Source: Paenibacillus athensensis
GTDB taxonomy: Bacteria; Bacillota; Bacilli; Paenibacillales; NBRC-103111
DNA length: 64,000 bases
NCBI RefSeq assembly: GCF_004514475.2
Contig: NZ_MYFO02000006.1
Coordinates: forward strand, 62,001 to 126,000
Reading direction: 5' to 3'
Below, piece by piece: positions 27,195-35,621 of the stretch. The notes below the pieces were generated by a model. The model made no database searches, had not been told where the DNA came from, and saw nothing but the letters and a program-made list of their open reading frames with translations. Every line of letters starts with the position of its first letter. The first letter of the stretch is position 1. The translations under genes and the position numbers were made by a program.

Positions 27195-28688
27195 CTAGCG
27201 ATTCAGCTTCTCATCGAGCATTTGCGCACGACGGCGCATCGCCTGAAGCTCCTCGTCCGTCGGCCGCGCCGAGGAAACGGCCGCCTCGGCAATAATCGGA
27301 ATTTGCGGCTTCTGAATGCCGCCGCGCCGTCCCCGCGTCGCTCCGCCGCCGCCCGCCCGCGCCGCTTCGGCTTTGGACGCCGCCTTCTCCTTGAAGCGCA
27401 GCTTCTCGCGCACATATTCAACCGCCTGCTCATACGTCGTAATCTGCTTGCCGAGCATGTCCGACGCCACCGCCTCAATCGACGACTTGGCCCATGAGCG
27501 CCGGTCGACGTGCAGGAAGTGGATCAGCACATTGATCACTTCCATATTCAGCTTGTAGTTCAAATCGATTTTTTCGAAAATATCGAGCACCCCGTCAGGC
27601 GTCGCGCCCTGCGTGAAAAACTTTTTCAACACAAACGGATACTGCTCGTTGCGTAAAATAAAGTTGTACTGATGGTCGGTGCATTCGCCGCGCAGCACCA
27701 GCGGCACCTCCAGATAATACTGCATCTCCACCGGCTTCTCGTCATCCGCTTCCTGCTGCTCGCCGCTCTCCAGCCGGCCCAGCATCCGCTCGTTCTCCTC
27801 GCCGCGCTTTTTTCCCTGACGAAACAGCAAATTGGCGCGATATTGCAGCAAATCCGTCTGCAGCTCGCCCTCCTCATTAAACGCCCCGTCCTCATCCAGC
27901 AGCCGGCACACATCAGACACAGCCAGCCGGTACTTCTTCGCCATCATATTGATCGCCGCCATTTGGTCCGTGCGGAAGCGCAAGCCCTCCACGAACACCC
28001 GATTGGCCGAGCCGCGCGGAAATCGCGTGATCAAATCGGCATAATCCAGCGCCTTGCTCGTCACGTCCAGCGTCCCGTTTTCTGCGGGCTGACGAGTCGC
28101 CGACGCCTCGTACAACGCTTGCTCCAGCTCATAATCGATCACCTGCGTATTCAAGCGGAACAGCTCATAGAAAGGCACCGACAGATTCTCTCCCTGCGCT
28201 CCGCGGCATGCCTGAGGCTCCTCAGCGAGCAGCTCCTCGCGCAGCGACAGCAGCATGAACTTGCCAACCTTGTCGCGAAGCAGCAGCGTCAAATGCTGGT
28301 TGCGAAAAAATTCATGCGGGCTCAGCGGCGCCGCCAGCATATATTCAAACACATAATCGTCTTCATCCGGCAAAAATTTACGCGTCGTCTGCAGCAGTCC
28401 GATCGCTTCCAGCTTCGACGTCGTTTCGATAAAAAACTTCCGACCGCGCTCGCCCGGCTCCAGCTCCAACAGCAAAAACAGCTTGCGCTGCTGCTCCAGC
28501 GCTGAGAAGCCTACGCGATCCGCGCCAATCTGCTGATACAGCGTCTGGTACACACTCATGGCAAAAGCGCCAACCATCGGTTGATACATCAGGGTCAGCA
28601 TCTTCTGATCCACGCTGCTCAACGAGAATTCGCGGCCGACGTAGAAGCGGTGATTCTCCGTAAAATGAAGCAAATTCGTCATGCGCAT
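27195..28688 (-). CDS. dnaB: Replication initiation and membrane attachment protein DnaB
   Basis: 497 aa. Firmicute DnaB (not the helicase), which cooperates with DnaD and DnaI at oriC and in restart. It has an N-terminal winged-helix (HRFYVGREFSLSSVDQKMLTLMYQPMVGAFA region) and the DnaB/DnaD-type helical domain in the C-terminal half. The C-terminus is a basic, Ala/Gly-rich linker (KAASKAEAARAGGGGATRGR) with a short helix after it. It is directly upstream of dnaI. Confidence 0.95.
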   Translation of the reverse strand: MRMTNLLHFTENHRFYVGREFSLSSVDQKMLTLMYQPMVGAFAMSVYQTLYQQIGADRVGFSALEQQRKLFLLLELEPGERGRKFFIETTSKLEAIGLLQTTRKFLPDEDDYVFEYMLAAPLSPHEFFRNQHLTLLLRDKVGKFMLLSLREELLAEEPQACRGAQGENLSVPFYELFRLNTQVIDYELEQALYEASATRQPAENGTLDVTSKALDYADLITRFPRGSANRVFVEGLRFRTDQMAAINMMAKKYRLAVSDVCRLLDEDGAFNEEGELQTDLLQYRANLLFRQGKKRGEENERMLGRLESGEQQEADDEKPVEMQYYLEVPLVLRGECTDHQYNFILRNEQYPFVLKKFFTQGATPDGVLDIFEKIDLNYKLNMEVINVLIHFLHVDRRSWAKSSIEAVASDMLGKQITTYEQAVEYVREKLRFKEKAASKAEAARAGGGGATRGRRGGIQKPQIPIIAEAAVSSARPTDEELQAMRRRAQMLDEKLNR

Positions 28689-28845
28689 ACCGTTCTCAGC
28701 CCCATCCCGCCATCTTCCGAAACTACCTGAAATTTCGTCTCTATCTACCAGTTTACCACAAAAATCGACAGCCTGGCATCGTCCGCCGCGAAAACAATTT
28801 TTCCAACCGGCGCTTGCGCCGCTCTGCTCTTTTTCCGATATATGT

Positions 28846-28917
28846 AAAAAAATCCCCTGCCGGCATCGTCCGCCCGCTTCATATCGAAGCCGAACAGCCC
28901 TGCCGCATGGGGATTTA
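28846..28917 (-). terminator. Terminator downstream of yuiB
   Basis: AAATCCCC...GGGGATTT outer stem (28909-28916 with 28850-28857), followed on the minus strand by a seven-T run. Confidence 0.7.
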
Positions 28918-28949
28918 AAGCAAAGAATGCGCCTGTTGCACCACAGTCA

Positions 28950-29234
28950 TCAAAACATTTTGAATCCGCGTTGTCTGAGCGCCTTGATCGCGGTGCCGCT
29001 CAACACGGCGCCAATCAGCCCGCCTACGCCCGGCGTGTAGTCCACGTAAGTGAATTCAGAGAGGTTGGACAGGAACGTCCCGGTGCCGACCGACCAGTAT
29101 ACAATCAGCCCGATGACCAGCGCGACATACGCGTAGATCGGAAACCACGTCGTTTTCATCAACATATTCAAAATAAAGCCCAGTCCGAAAAACAGCACGA
29201 GCATCAGAACTGTGGCAATGATCATTTGGACCAC
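28950..29234 (-). CDS. yuiB: Small membrane protein, YuiB family
   Basis: 94 aa. Three hydrophobic segments (MIIATVLMLVLFFGLGFIL, IYAYVALVIGLIVYW, GGLIGAVLSGTAI) and a basic C-terminus. It matches Bacillus YuiB, which lies near yumB/yumC as here, though here other genes intervene. Function unknown. A GTG start at 29234 is placed seven bases after GGAGGAG. Confidence 0.85.
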   Translation of the reverse strand: MVQMIIATVLMLVLFFGLGFILNMLMKTTWFPIYAYVALVIGLIVYWSVGTGTFLSNLSEFTYVDYTPGVGGLIGAVLSGTAIKALRQRGFKMF

Positions 29235-29267
29235 TTTGTTCTCCTCCTTGTATCGCGTTCCTTTTCT

Positions 29268-29296
29268 ATTGTAATCGACCCGCCAGCGCAGGTAAA
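29268..29296 (-). promoter_or_regulatory. Promoter of yuiB
   Basis: Minus strand TTTACC (29296-29291), 17-base spacer, TACAAT (29273-29268). Confidence 0.75.
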
Positions 29297-29337
29297 GTGT
29301 ACACAAATTGAACATTTGCCCGTCACCCTTTGTTCAT

Positions 29338-29366
29338 TTGCCCTTTGATCATGAATTGGATACAAT
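29338..29366 (+). promoter_or_regulatory. Promoter of hemQ
   Basis: TTGCCC (29338-29343), 17-base spacer, TACAAT (29361-29366), divergent from the yuiB promoter. Confidence 0.7.
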
Positions 29367-29412
29367 GTAGGGGACTAAGCGCGGGAACCGCATTTTTGAG
29401 GGAGGATTGGCG

Positions 29413-30159
29413 ATGAGTGAAGCCGTACAAACGCTGGAGGGCTGGTATGCGCTCCATGACTTCCGTCTGATTGACTGGAACGCATGGAAAGCCGCAAGCC
29501 CGGAGCACCGCAAACAGGCTGCGGACGAGCTGCAATCGTTTTTGCAGCAATGGCAGCAAACGGAGGACGACAAAACCGGCAGCACAGCCGTATACAGTAT
29601 CGTCGGCCAGAAAGCCGACTTTGTGTTCATGCACCTGCGGGAGACGCTGGAGGAGCTGAACGCGGTAGAGAATGCGTTCAATAAATCGGCATTCGCCGAG
29701 TTTACCATTCCTGTATACTCCTATGTATCGATTGTGGAGTTGAGCAGCTATTTGGCCAAGCCGGGCGTTGACCCGCTGGAGGACCCGGAGCTGGCTGCAC
29801 GCCTCAAACCGATTTTGCCGAAAGCGAAGCATATCTGCTTCTATCCGATGAACAAGCGCCGTGACGGCGGCGACAACTGGTACATGCTAAGCAGCGACGA
29901 ACGCAAAACGATGATGCGCAGCCACGGCATGATCGGCCGTCAATACGCCGGCAAGGTCAAGCAAATCATTACCGGCTCCGTCGGTCTCGACGACTGGGAA
30001 TGGGGCGTGACCCTGTTTGCCGAAGACGCGCTGCAGTTCAAGAAGCTCGTCTATGAAATGCGTTTTGACGAAGTCAGCGCCCGCTACGGCGAGTTCGGCG
30101 AGTTTTATGTCGGCAACCTGCTGCAGCCGGCTGCGTTTGCGCAGCTGCTGGAGCTGTAA
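29413..30159 (+). CDS. hemQ: Coproheme decarboxylase HemQ/ChdC
   Basis: 248 aa. Converts coproheme III to heme b, the last step of the coproporphyrin-dependent heme pathway of Gram-positives. It belongs to the chlorite dismutase fold, with the family block [18 protein letters not shown] (including the reactive Tyr region) and the proximal-His block [16 protein letters not shown]. The ATG at 29413 has GGGAGGA seven bases upstream. It feeds the heme needed by SdhC, CtaA and oxidases in this region. Confidence 0.97.
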   Translation: MSEAVQTLEGWYALHDFRLIDWNAWKAASPEHRKQAADELQSFLQQWQQTEDDKTGSTAVYSIVGQKADFVFMHLRETLEELNAVENAFNKSAFAEFTIPVYSYVSIVELSSYLAKPGVDPLEDPELAARLKPILPKAKHICFYPMNKRRDGGDNWYMLSSDERKTMMRSHGMIGRQYAGKVKQIITGSVGLDDWEWGVTLFAEDALQFKKLVYEMRFDEVSARYGEFGEFYVGNLLQPAAFAQLLEL

Positions 30160-30174
30160 GCCTCTTTTACAAGT

Positions 30175-30242
30175 AAAGCCCCCATTCCGGCGGCAGTACG
30201 GACGTTCATCGCGAATTCCGTCTGCGGGATGGGGGCTTTTTT
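30175..30242. terminator. Bidirectional terminator after hemQ
   Basis: AAAGCCCCCAT...ATGGGGGCTTTTTT long hairpin between convergent genes. Confidence 0.85.
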
Positions 30243-30292
30243 CATCTTATTCAGGTGGTCAGATCTTCTTATTACAATCTTTTATGAATATT

Positions 30293-30751
30293 CTATCGTC
30301 CAAGATCCAAGCTTCTCCAGTAATCCAAAGGATACGCAGAATCTCCTAAAAGCAATTCGCCTTGGCGTATGGTAAATTGTATGCCTTGTTCCAAAAGCTC
30401 AATGACAGGCTCATATAAGTCCACATATGGAGCAGCTTCCTCCACGTGTTCATCCGCAAGCGCGCAAACTTCCAAATACGCGTAGCAAATCGCTTTCATA
30501 TAAGGATTATTCCAAGCATCAAGCTGCGGACAAACGTGCAGCAATTGAACCCCTACTGTCTTATGAAGAACTTTACCTACACTAAAAATCGGATACCTTT
30601 CAATTTCTACACCTGTCTGATTCAAAAATGCATTGACCCTGCTAAAATATTGCCTGACCAAAGCATGATGCGAATCTCGTATAGGTTTGTCCATGAATTC
30701 AAACGAAATGGCAGACAATCGTTGTATGGCGGCTTGCAGCAGTTTCCCCAT
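30293..30751 (-). CDS. Hypothetical protein, A+T-rich
   Basis: 152 aa, not recognised. Soluble, mixed alpha/beta, with blocks YPIFSVGKVLHKTVGVQLLH, LDAWNNPYMKAICYAYLEVC and a C-terminal YPLDYWRSLDL. The ATG has AAGGGGG seven bases upstream. It is visibly richer in A+T than its neighbours. It begins only 35 bases after the terminator of the ndh transcript, which leaves little room for a promoter of its own, so read-through may drive it. It could be a laterally acquired stand-alone gene. Confidence 0.75.
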   Translation of the reverse strand: MGKLLQAAIQRLSAISFEFMDKPIRDSHHALVRQYFSRVNAFLNQTGVEIERYPIFSVGKVLHKTVGVQLLHVCPQLDAWNNPYMKAICYAYLEVCALADEHVEEAAPYVDLYEPVIELLEQGIQFTIRQGELLLGDSAYPLDYWRSLDLGR

Positions 30752-30786
30752 CCAATCCCCCTTTCTCAGCTTATCTTCTCCATTGC

Positions 30787-30824
30787 AAAAAGCCCAAATC
30801 CCCGCTCCCGCGGAAATTTAGGCT
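30787..30824 (-). terminator. Terminator of the ndh transcript
   Basis: Fifteen-pair stem with three G-U pairs (30810-30824 with 30791-30805), loop GGA, then TTTTT on the minus strand. Confidence 0.8.
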
Positions 30825-30887
30825 GTTGCCGGTCCTGCATGGAGCCGCTTTATGGCTAAGCCGCCAAACGCCGCGGCTTCTTGCATG

Positions 30888-31166
30888 TCAATCCTCGTCA
30901 TCCTCGGCTTGCAGCGCGGCAAGCTCCGCTTCCATCTGCGCCTTGCGGGCCAGATACGCTTCGGTATCACGGTCGCGCTGGCGGCCTTTTTCCTTCAGCC
31001 GTTCGATGGCGGGCAAAATGAGAATGTCGATTTCCTTTTGCACAATGGCGACCAGATCGTAACGCTTTTCGGCTTCCAGATAATGTCCGACGTCGAATAG
31101 CGCGTTATAACGATCCAATTCGTCGCGTGTCAACAAACCGCGCACTTGTACGCTGCAGTGCCGCAT
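30888..31166 (-). CDS. Hypothetical protein downstream of ndh
   Basis: 92 aa, not recognised. Strongly helical and charged, with a likely coiled coil in residues 55-88 (RLKEKGRQRDRDTEAYLARK) and an acidic end (EDDED). Translation starts at an ATG after GGGGAGGAT, 20 bases after the ndh stop, so it is in the same transcript. It might be a small partner of the dehydrogenase, but nothing in the sequence shows this. Confidence 0.75.
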   Translation of the reverse strand: MRHCSVQVRGLLTRDELDRYNALFDVGHYLEAEKRYDLVAIVQKEIDILILPAIERLKEKGRQRDRDTEAYLARKAQMEAELAALQAEDDED

Positions 31167-31186
31167 CGCTTGCGATCCTCCCCGGG

Positions 31187-32377
31187 CTAGAAACGCCCTT
31201 TGCGGATCACGAGCGGAATACCGCCGATAATGTACAGGTAACGCATATCGATCACTTTTTTCATCAAAGCTGCGACGTTGCCTTTAATTTTGCGCGAACC
31301 CACGATGCCGATAGCCTGTCCTTTGCCCAGGGAAGCAACGACGCCTTTGTTGGAGAAATGGAACGATTTCGGCTGCGAGCCGCGGATCGACGCAATCAGG
31401 TTGTACGCGCACACGTCGCCTTGCTGGGTAGCAATTTGCGCGGTCGGCGGGTACGGACGGCCTTCGGGGTTCATTACGATCGAGCAGTCGCCCACGACAT
31501 AAATATTGTCGAATTGCGGAATGCGCAAATATTCGTCAACCTTGATGCGGCCGCGCATCGTTTCGAAGCCGGCTTCGTCCAGCATATGGTTACCACGGAT
31601 ACCCCCGGTCCAGACAACAGTAGACGATTTGATCAGCTCGTCGCCGGCAATGACAACGCCTTCCGGCGTCACTTCTTTGATGGCCGTGCCGATTTTGAAG
31701 GTAATGCCTTTGTCGGCCAGCACCTTCATCGCGTATTCGACCAGTTCCGGATCAAAGCCCGGCAGTGCAGATGGCGCAGCTTCAATGTTATAAATCTTGA
31801 CCAGCGACGGATCGACGTCGAACTCTTTACACAGCTCAGGAATCCGGTCGGCCAGCTCGCCGATAAATTCAATGCCGGTAAATCCGGCGCCGCCGATGAC
31901 GAACGTCAAATAATCCTTGCGCTCAGGCTCGCGTTTGAATTTGGCGAATTGGTATTCAATATGCTCACGGATGAAACGAACGCTGTTGATGGAGCGAATG
32001 TTCATCGCGTATTCTTTCAAACCGGGAATGCCAAATGTCTCAGGCTCGCCGCCGAGACCGACAACCAGATAATCATACGAAAGCGTGCCGTCTTCGAGAA
32101 TGACTTTCTTCTCGTGCGGACGAATTTGCGTCACGGTCGATTTAACGAAATCCACCTTGAACTCGTCAATCAGCTTCAAAATGTTCACACGGGCGTTCTC
32201 CGGGTTGTCCGTACCTGCCGCCGGCATGTGCAAATGCGTCGTAATGTAATGATAGTCATGTTTATTGACCAATGTAACGTCCGCTTCGTTGTAGTTCAAT
32301 TCCTTTTGCAGACGGATGGCTGTTACAATCCCGCCGTAACCCGCGCCCAAAATCACAATTCTAGGTATTCTGCTCAT
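31187..32377 (-). CDS. ndh: Type II NADH dehydrogenase (NDH-2, YumB/Ndh-like)
   Basis: 396 aa. Membrane-bound FAD enzyme that passes electrons from NADH to menaquinone without pumping protons. It has an FAD site ILGAGYGGIVTA at the N-terminus, an NADH site VIGGAGFTGIEFIGELADRIP near residue 160, and GDCSIV near 300. The C-terminal part (MKKVIDMRYLYIIGGIPLVI) is the amphipathic membrane-binding end. A Rex-like operator lies 50 bases upstream, fitting repression unless NADH is high. It is followed by a 92-aa gene. Confidence 0.94.
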   Translation of the reverse strand: MSRIPRIVILGAGYGGIVTAIRLQKELNYNEADVTLVNKHDYHYITTHLHMPAAGTDNPENARVNILKLIDEFKVDFVKSTVTQIRPHEKKVILEDGTLSYDYLVVGLGGEPETFGIPGLKEYAMNIRSINSVRFIREHIEYQFAKFKREPERKDYLTFVIGGAGFTGIEFIGELADRIPELCKEFDVDPSLVKIYNIEAAPSALPGFDPELVEYAMKVLADKGITFKIGTAIKEVTPEGVVIAGDELIKSSTVVWTGGIRGNHMLDEAGFETMRGRIKVDEYLRIPQFDNIYVVGDCSIVMNPEGRPYPPTAQIATQQGDVCAYNLIASIRGSQPKSFHFSNKGVVASLGKGQAIGIVGSRKIKGNVAALMKKVIDMRYLYIIGGIPLVIRKGRF

Positions 32378-32426
32378 CGTGTCTCACTTCCATATCCGAA
32401 TGAATTTGTCTAATGGTTTCTCTATA

Positions 32427-32444
32427 TTGTGAAAAATTACACAA
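32427..32444 (-). promoter_or_regulatory. Rex-like operator upstream of ndh
   Basis: TTGTGAAAAATTACACAA matches the Rex consensus TTGTGAA-N4-TTCACAA with one mismatch. It lies 50 bases ahead of the NDH-2 start codon, a classic Rex target. Confidence 0.7.
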
Positions 32445-32567
32445 ACGGCTTCAAAACAAGCGATACTGCTTCTAGTTTGCACTCCCACGCAGTTAATTAT
32501 GATGAAGCAATATGAATGTAATCACAACACACGTAAACCGATTCTCATGCAATGATATAATGTTCAA

Positions 32568-32691
32568 AAATAAATATCAAGTGCTAATTTAGCGCAAATA
32601 CCCGTAAAACCGGGCGAAAAGCGAGTCCTCGGCAAGCGACCTCAACTTATCGTATCGATAAGCAACTTAAATCGGGGATTCGCATTTTTTT
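32568..32691 (+). ncRNA. Putative small RNA with its own promoter and terminator
   Basis: An extended -10 (TGATATAAT, TATAAT at 32556-32561) is followed by about 110 bases with no frame. They end in a 11-pair stem (32621-32631 with 32673-32683) that encloses a perfect CTTATCG/CGATAAG hairpin, then seven Ts (32685-32691). A small CCCG/CGGG hairpin precedes it. The yumC promoter (TATAAT 32716-32721) lies further on, so this is not the yumC leader. No known RNA family was recognised. Confidence 0.45.
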
Positions 32692-32785
32692 GTTTCCTTC
32701 GCTCGCAGAGATGTTTATAATGGAATAATGATTGTGGAATGATGTAGATACTTATATTGGCGGAGAAAACGGAGGAGAGATTGTA

Positions 32786-33784
32786 GTGAGTGAGAGTGTC
32801 AACCAAGAGTTGGTAGATATTATTGTCATCGGTGGAGGTCCTGCCGGTATGTTTGCTTCGTTCTACGCCGGCATGCGCCAGGCATCGGTTAAAGTCATTG
32901 AAAGCATGCCCCAGCTTGGCGGCCAATTGGCGGCGCTGTATCCAGAGAAATACATTTACGACGTAGCCGGCTTCCCGAAAGTAACGGCTCAGGAGCTGGT
33001 CAACAATCTGCTGGAGCAAATGAAGCATTTCACCATCAACGTTTGCCTGGAAGAGAAGGTCCATCAGGTTAATAAAAAAGAAGAGCGTTTGTTTGAAGTC
33101 ATTACCGATAAAGGAACGCATTTCAGCCGCGCCGTTATTATTACAGGAGGCGTAGGCGCCTTTGAGCCGCGCCGTCTTGAGCTTCCGGAAGCCGCACAAT
33201 ACGAGAAGAAAAATCTCCACTACTTCGTTAGCGATCTGAACAAATTTGCCGGCCAAAAAGTGCTGATCAGCGGCGGCGGCGATTCCGCAGTCGACTGGGC
33301 GCTGATGCTGGAGCCTATCGCCGAGCAAGTGACGCTGATTCACCGTCGCGACAAGTTCCGCGCGCATGAGCACAGTGTAGAGAACCTGATGAAATCCAAG
33401 GTTCAAGTCGTGACACCTAAAGAGATCAGCAAGCTGCACGGTACCGATCGCATTGAGAAAGTGACGCTGGCCGACTGCAAATCCGGCGAAGAAATGATTC
33501 TCGACGTCGATGCCGTCATCGTGAACTTCGGCTTCGTCTCCTCCCTCGGCCCGATTGCCGAGTGGGGCTTGAACATCGACAACGGTTCTATTATCGTCGA
33601 TTCCCGTATGGAAACGAACATTCCCGGTATTTTCGCCGCTGGCGATATTACCACCTATCCCGGCAAGCTCAAGCTGATTGCTGTGGGCTTTGGCGAAGCG
33701 CCAACCGCGATTAATAACGCCAAGGTTTACATTGATCCATCCGCCAAGCTGTCGCCGGGCCATAGCAGCAACATGAAGCTGTAG
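32786..33784 (+). CDS. yumC: Ferredoxin/flavodoxin--NADP+ reductase, YumC type
   Basis: 332 aa. Thioredoxin-reductase-like FNR that exchanges electrons between NADPH and ferredoxin or flavodoxin. FAD site [18 protein letters not shown] at the N-terminus and NADPH site [13 protein letters not shown] near residue 160. The redox-active CxxC of thioredoxin reductases is absent, as expected for this group. Further on lies [25 protein letters not shown], cited in two parts: GIFAAGDI and [13 protein letters not shown] start at 32786 follows GGAGGAGA at eight bases. Confidence 0.95.
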   Translation: MSESVNQELVDIIVIGGGPAGMFASFYAGMRQASVKVIESMPQLGGQLAALYPEKYIYDVAGFPKVTAQELVNNLLEQMKHFTINVCLEEKVHQVNKKEERLFEVITDKGTHFSRAVIITGGVGAFEPRRLELPEAAQYEKKNLHYFVSDLNKFAGQKVLISGGGDSAVDWALMLEPIAEQVTLIHRRDKFRAHEHSVENLMKSKVQVVTPKEISKLHGTDRIEKVTLADCKSGEEMILDVDAVIVNFGFVSSLGPIAEWGLNIDNGSIIVDSRMETNIPGIFAAGDITTYPGKLKLIAVGFGEAPTAINNAKVYIDPSAKLSPGHSSNMKL

Positions 33785-33818
33785 GCCGTCTTCCGAACAC
33801 AGCTGCATGTTTGACGAC

Positions 33819-33866
33819 AAAGGGGTATTCCGATCTAATCCGCGCGATTAGAGGGAATACCCCTTT
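33819..33866. terminator. Terminator between yumC and sda
   Basis: Long nearly perfect hairpin (AAAGGGGTATTCC...GGGAATACCCCTTT, with inner CTAATC/GATTAG) between convergent genes. Confidence 0.9.
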
Positions 33867-33883
33867 CTATGTCTTCTGCAAGT

Positions 33884-34039
33884 CTAGTTCATCGGCGTTT
33901 CGTCGTTGAGGTTGACATCCAGTTTCAGGTTTCTTCTTTTGATTTCAGCCAGCAGCAGATCTACGAAATCCGGCTCCAACTTCAACTGCAGCGCTTTGTA
34001 ATACGAATCGATCAACGTTTCATCACTGATAAGTCTCAA
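33884..34039 (-). CDS. sda: Sporulation histidine kinase inhibitor Sda
   Basis: 51 aa. Helical hairpin protein that binds KinA-type kinases and blocks Spo0A phosphorylation when replication is perturbed. The block LISDETLIDSYYKALQLKL followed by IKRRNL matches Bacillus Sda (SDELLIESYFKA...EIKRR). A TTG start at 34039 is placed four bases after AAAGGTGAT. A 10-residue tail after the second helix is a little longer than in B. subtilis. Perfect DnaA boxes lie upstream, as in B. subtilis, where DnaA controls the gene. Confidence 0.93.
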   Translation of the reverse strand: MRLISDETLIDSYYKALQLKLEPDFVDLLLAEIKRRNLKLDVNLNDETPMN

Positions 34040-34107
34040 CCGGATCACCTTTATCCTAGAATTTGTAATTATATTATCACGACACTAGAAATAGAACAAG
34101 CGTTCCG

Positions 34108-34206
34108 TTATCCACAATGATATGTGCACATCTTGTGGGCAACATGTTGATAGGTGTCACAAACTGTCTATTTTCCTAGGGGATAATGTGGATAAAGTTA
34201 TGCACA
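34108..34206. promoter_or_regulatory. DnaA-box cluster upstream of sda
   Basis: Two perfect DnaA boxes in opposite orientation (TTATCCACA 34108-34116; TGTGGATAA 34187-34195) plus TTATGCACA (34198-34206, one mismatch) and a weaker TGTGGGCAA near 34135. They lie 70-170 bases upstream of sda, with a minus-strand TATAAT between boxes and gene. Confidence 0.85.
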
Positions 34207-34374
34207 ACCCCGCCGGACCCTTTGGCGATAAAAAAAATTAATCGGAAACTGGTTATTTTTACAGAGCGAAAACAGTTCTTGCGATTGTTCACAATTTTGA
34301 AATATGAAATTAATGCTCTATTAATGTTCGCACCTTACAATGTAAATAACCAAAACCGGAAAGGACTGAAACAA

Positions 34375-34536
34375 ATGCTCGTTTACGATATTGTGGTGAA
34401 TGGAGAAATTAAAGAGACCATCAAGCCGCGCAAGATCAGATTGAAAGACATTTACGCGTTTATGCAGGAACAAACGAAGCTGATGAAAGCCAAATATGGC
34501 GACAATGTCAAAGTAAAAGGCCGCATGGTTTATTAG
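34375..34536 (+). CDS. Small conserved hypothetical protein
   Basis: 53 aa, not recognised. Basic and beta/alpha in character (MLVYDIVVNGEIKETIKPRK at the start, KVKGRMVY at the end). The ATG follows GGAAAGGACTG at a suitable distance. The stop codon lies inside the terminator hairpin. An in-frame extension upstream to 34186 has no ribosome site and is rejected. Confidence 0.7.
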   Translation: MLVYDIVVNGEIKETIKPRKIRLKDIYAFMQEQTKLMKAKYGDNVKVKGRMVY

Positions 34537-34573
34537 GAGAATTAACGCTCCTGTAAACCGCGGCCTTTTTTTT
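34516..34573 (+). terminator. Terminator overlapping the stop codon of the 53-aa gene
   Basis: AAAGGCCGC(A)TGGTTTA...TAAACC-GCGGCCTTT stem with an inner AGGAG/CTCCT part, followed by eight Ts. Confidence 0.9.
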
Positions 34574-34672
34574 ACGACAGCATGCCAAGCGTATGCCTGG
34601 AGGCGTTTCAAGGAAAACTAGCAGGGTAAAGATGCAGGTCCTTGATCTAATCCGAAATGAGGTGCTACCGGC

Positions 34673-34780
34673 ATGAAAGCAAAAAGCAGCCGCAATTTCG
34701 GCCACATCGTCGGCTTAATGGCCGTCACCGCTGTGGTCATTGCAGCATTTATCGTAACTGCCTACTACATGACGCGATAA
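34673..34780 (+). CDS. Single-span membrane peptide
   Basis: 35 aa: a basic N-terminus (MKAKSSRNFGH) and one membrane helix (IVGLMAVTAVVIAAFIVTAY). The ribosome site GAGGTG is eight bases ahead of the ATG. No family recognised. It ends 20 bases from the convergent glucosaminidase gene with no visible terminator between them. Confidence 0.6.
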   Translation: MKAKSSRNFGHIVGLMAVTAVVIAAFIVTAYYMTR

Positions 34781-34800
34781 CCTCTGCGCTCAGCCAGCTC

Positions 34801-35478
34801 CTACACGATCCCCTTGCGGTGCAGAACGGTCAGCAGCCGGTAAAAATCATAGCTCCCGCCTGCCGGCGTATCGATCAGACCGGCCGCTGTCGCCGCTTGG
34901 ACGGCGTCGACGGCCCAGTCGGGCACCGTATCCAGCGACGCCAAATGCTGCAGCGCGGTCACCTTGGCGCGCAAGCTTGCGATTTCCGCTTTCAATTCTT
35001 CGAGCATCGAATCTACCTCCTCGTCGTATCGTTGCAGCCCGTAATTGCGTATGACGGCGTCCAGCTTTGCGGCGTATGCAGGATCGGTCGCATAACCGGC
35101 CGCCAGCAACGCCTGCGTTTGCTCGCCGGGCGTTGCTGAGCTGCGGACTTTGGCATAACGCGCCGATTGAAACAGCAAATCCTGATCGCGAAAGCCATCC
35201 TCGATGGAATCGTAAGCCCGGAACTCGCCGCGCACGTCGGAATACGTCTGTCCCTGCACAACCTCCCAGGTGCTTGCCGATACCCGTTTGCCGCTCCAAT
35301 AAGCCGTTGGTTGTCCGCTGCCGGCTTTGTAGCCAACCAGATTGTTCCACGGATTGACGGTGCCTCCCGTCTCCAGCAACGCCTGCGCGACCCGCACCGA
35401 AGCAAACAGCGGCGAGCCCTCCAAGCGCAGCTTGACGGCAATTGGGGCGATCAGGCCGATAAACTCGTCTTTGGTCAA
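34801..35478 (-). CDS. Glucosaminidase-domain peptidoglycan hydrolase (GH73/FlgJ-like)
   Basis: 225 aa. Likely N-acetylglucosaminidase acting on peptidoglycan. The GH73 domain (about 1-145) has the catalytic-Glu block VRVAQALLETGGTVNPWNN and YAKVRSSATPGEQTQALLAAG. A short coiled coil (MLEELKAEIASLRAKVTALQ) and a C-terminal WAVDAVQAATAAGLIDTP module, as in Paenibacillus/phage-type lysins, follow. No signal peptide is seen. The TTG start at 35478 has GGGAGGAG five bases upstream. It might be a domesticated phage lysin. Confidence 0.87.
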   Translation of the reverse strand: MTKDEFIGLIAPIAVKLRLEGSPLFASVRVAQALLETGGTVNPWNNLVGYKAGSGQPTAYWSGKRVSASTWEVVQGQTYSDVRGEFRAYDSIEDGFRDQDLLFQSARYAKVRSSATPGEQTQALLAAGYATDPAYAAKLDAVIRNYGLQRYDEEVDSMLEELKAEIASLRAKVTALQHLASLDTVPDWAVDAVQAATAAGLIDTPAGGSYDFYRLLTVLHRKGIV

Positions 35479-35572
35479 GCCGACTCCTCCCTTCTTGTCT
35501 GCTAATTGTATTCTATTCTTGCAGGACGCAAAGAGTTGTGGATTTTGTCTGTCGCCGCTGTTTTTTTCAAAT

Positions 35573-35599
35573 AAAAAGGCTCTGCCTCGGCAGAGCCTT
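35573..35599 (-). terminator. Terminator downstream of the GH8-like gene
   Basis: AAGGCTCTGCC/GGCAGAGCCTT stem (35577-35587 with 35589-35599), followed by TTTTTAT on the minus strand. Confidence 0.85.
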
Positions 35600-35621
35600 G
35601 TTGACCAATCAGCGGCAGGGA

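Noticed and set aside
34186-34374. N-terminal extension of the 53-aa gene
   Set aside because: Overlaps the DnaA boxes and has no ribosome site; the internal ATG at 34375 has a good one.
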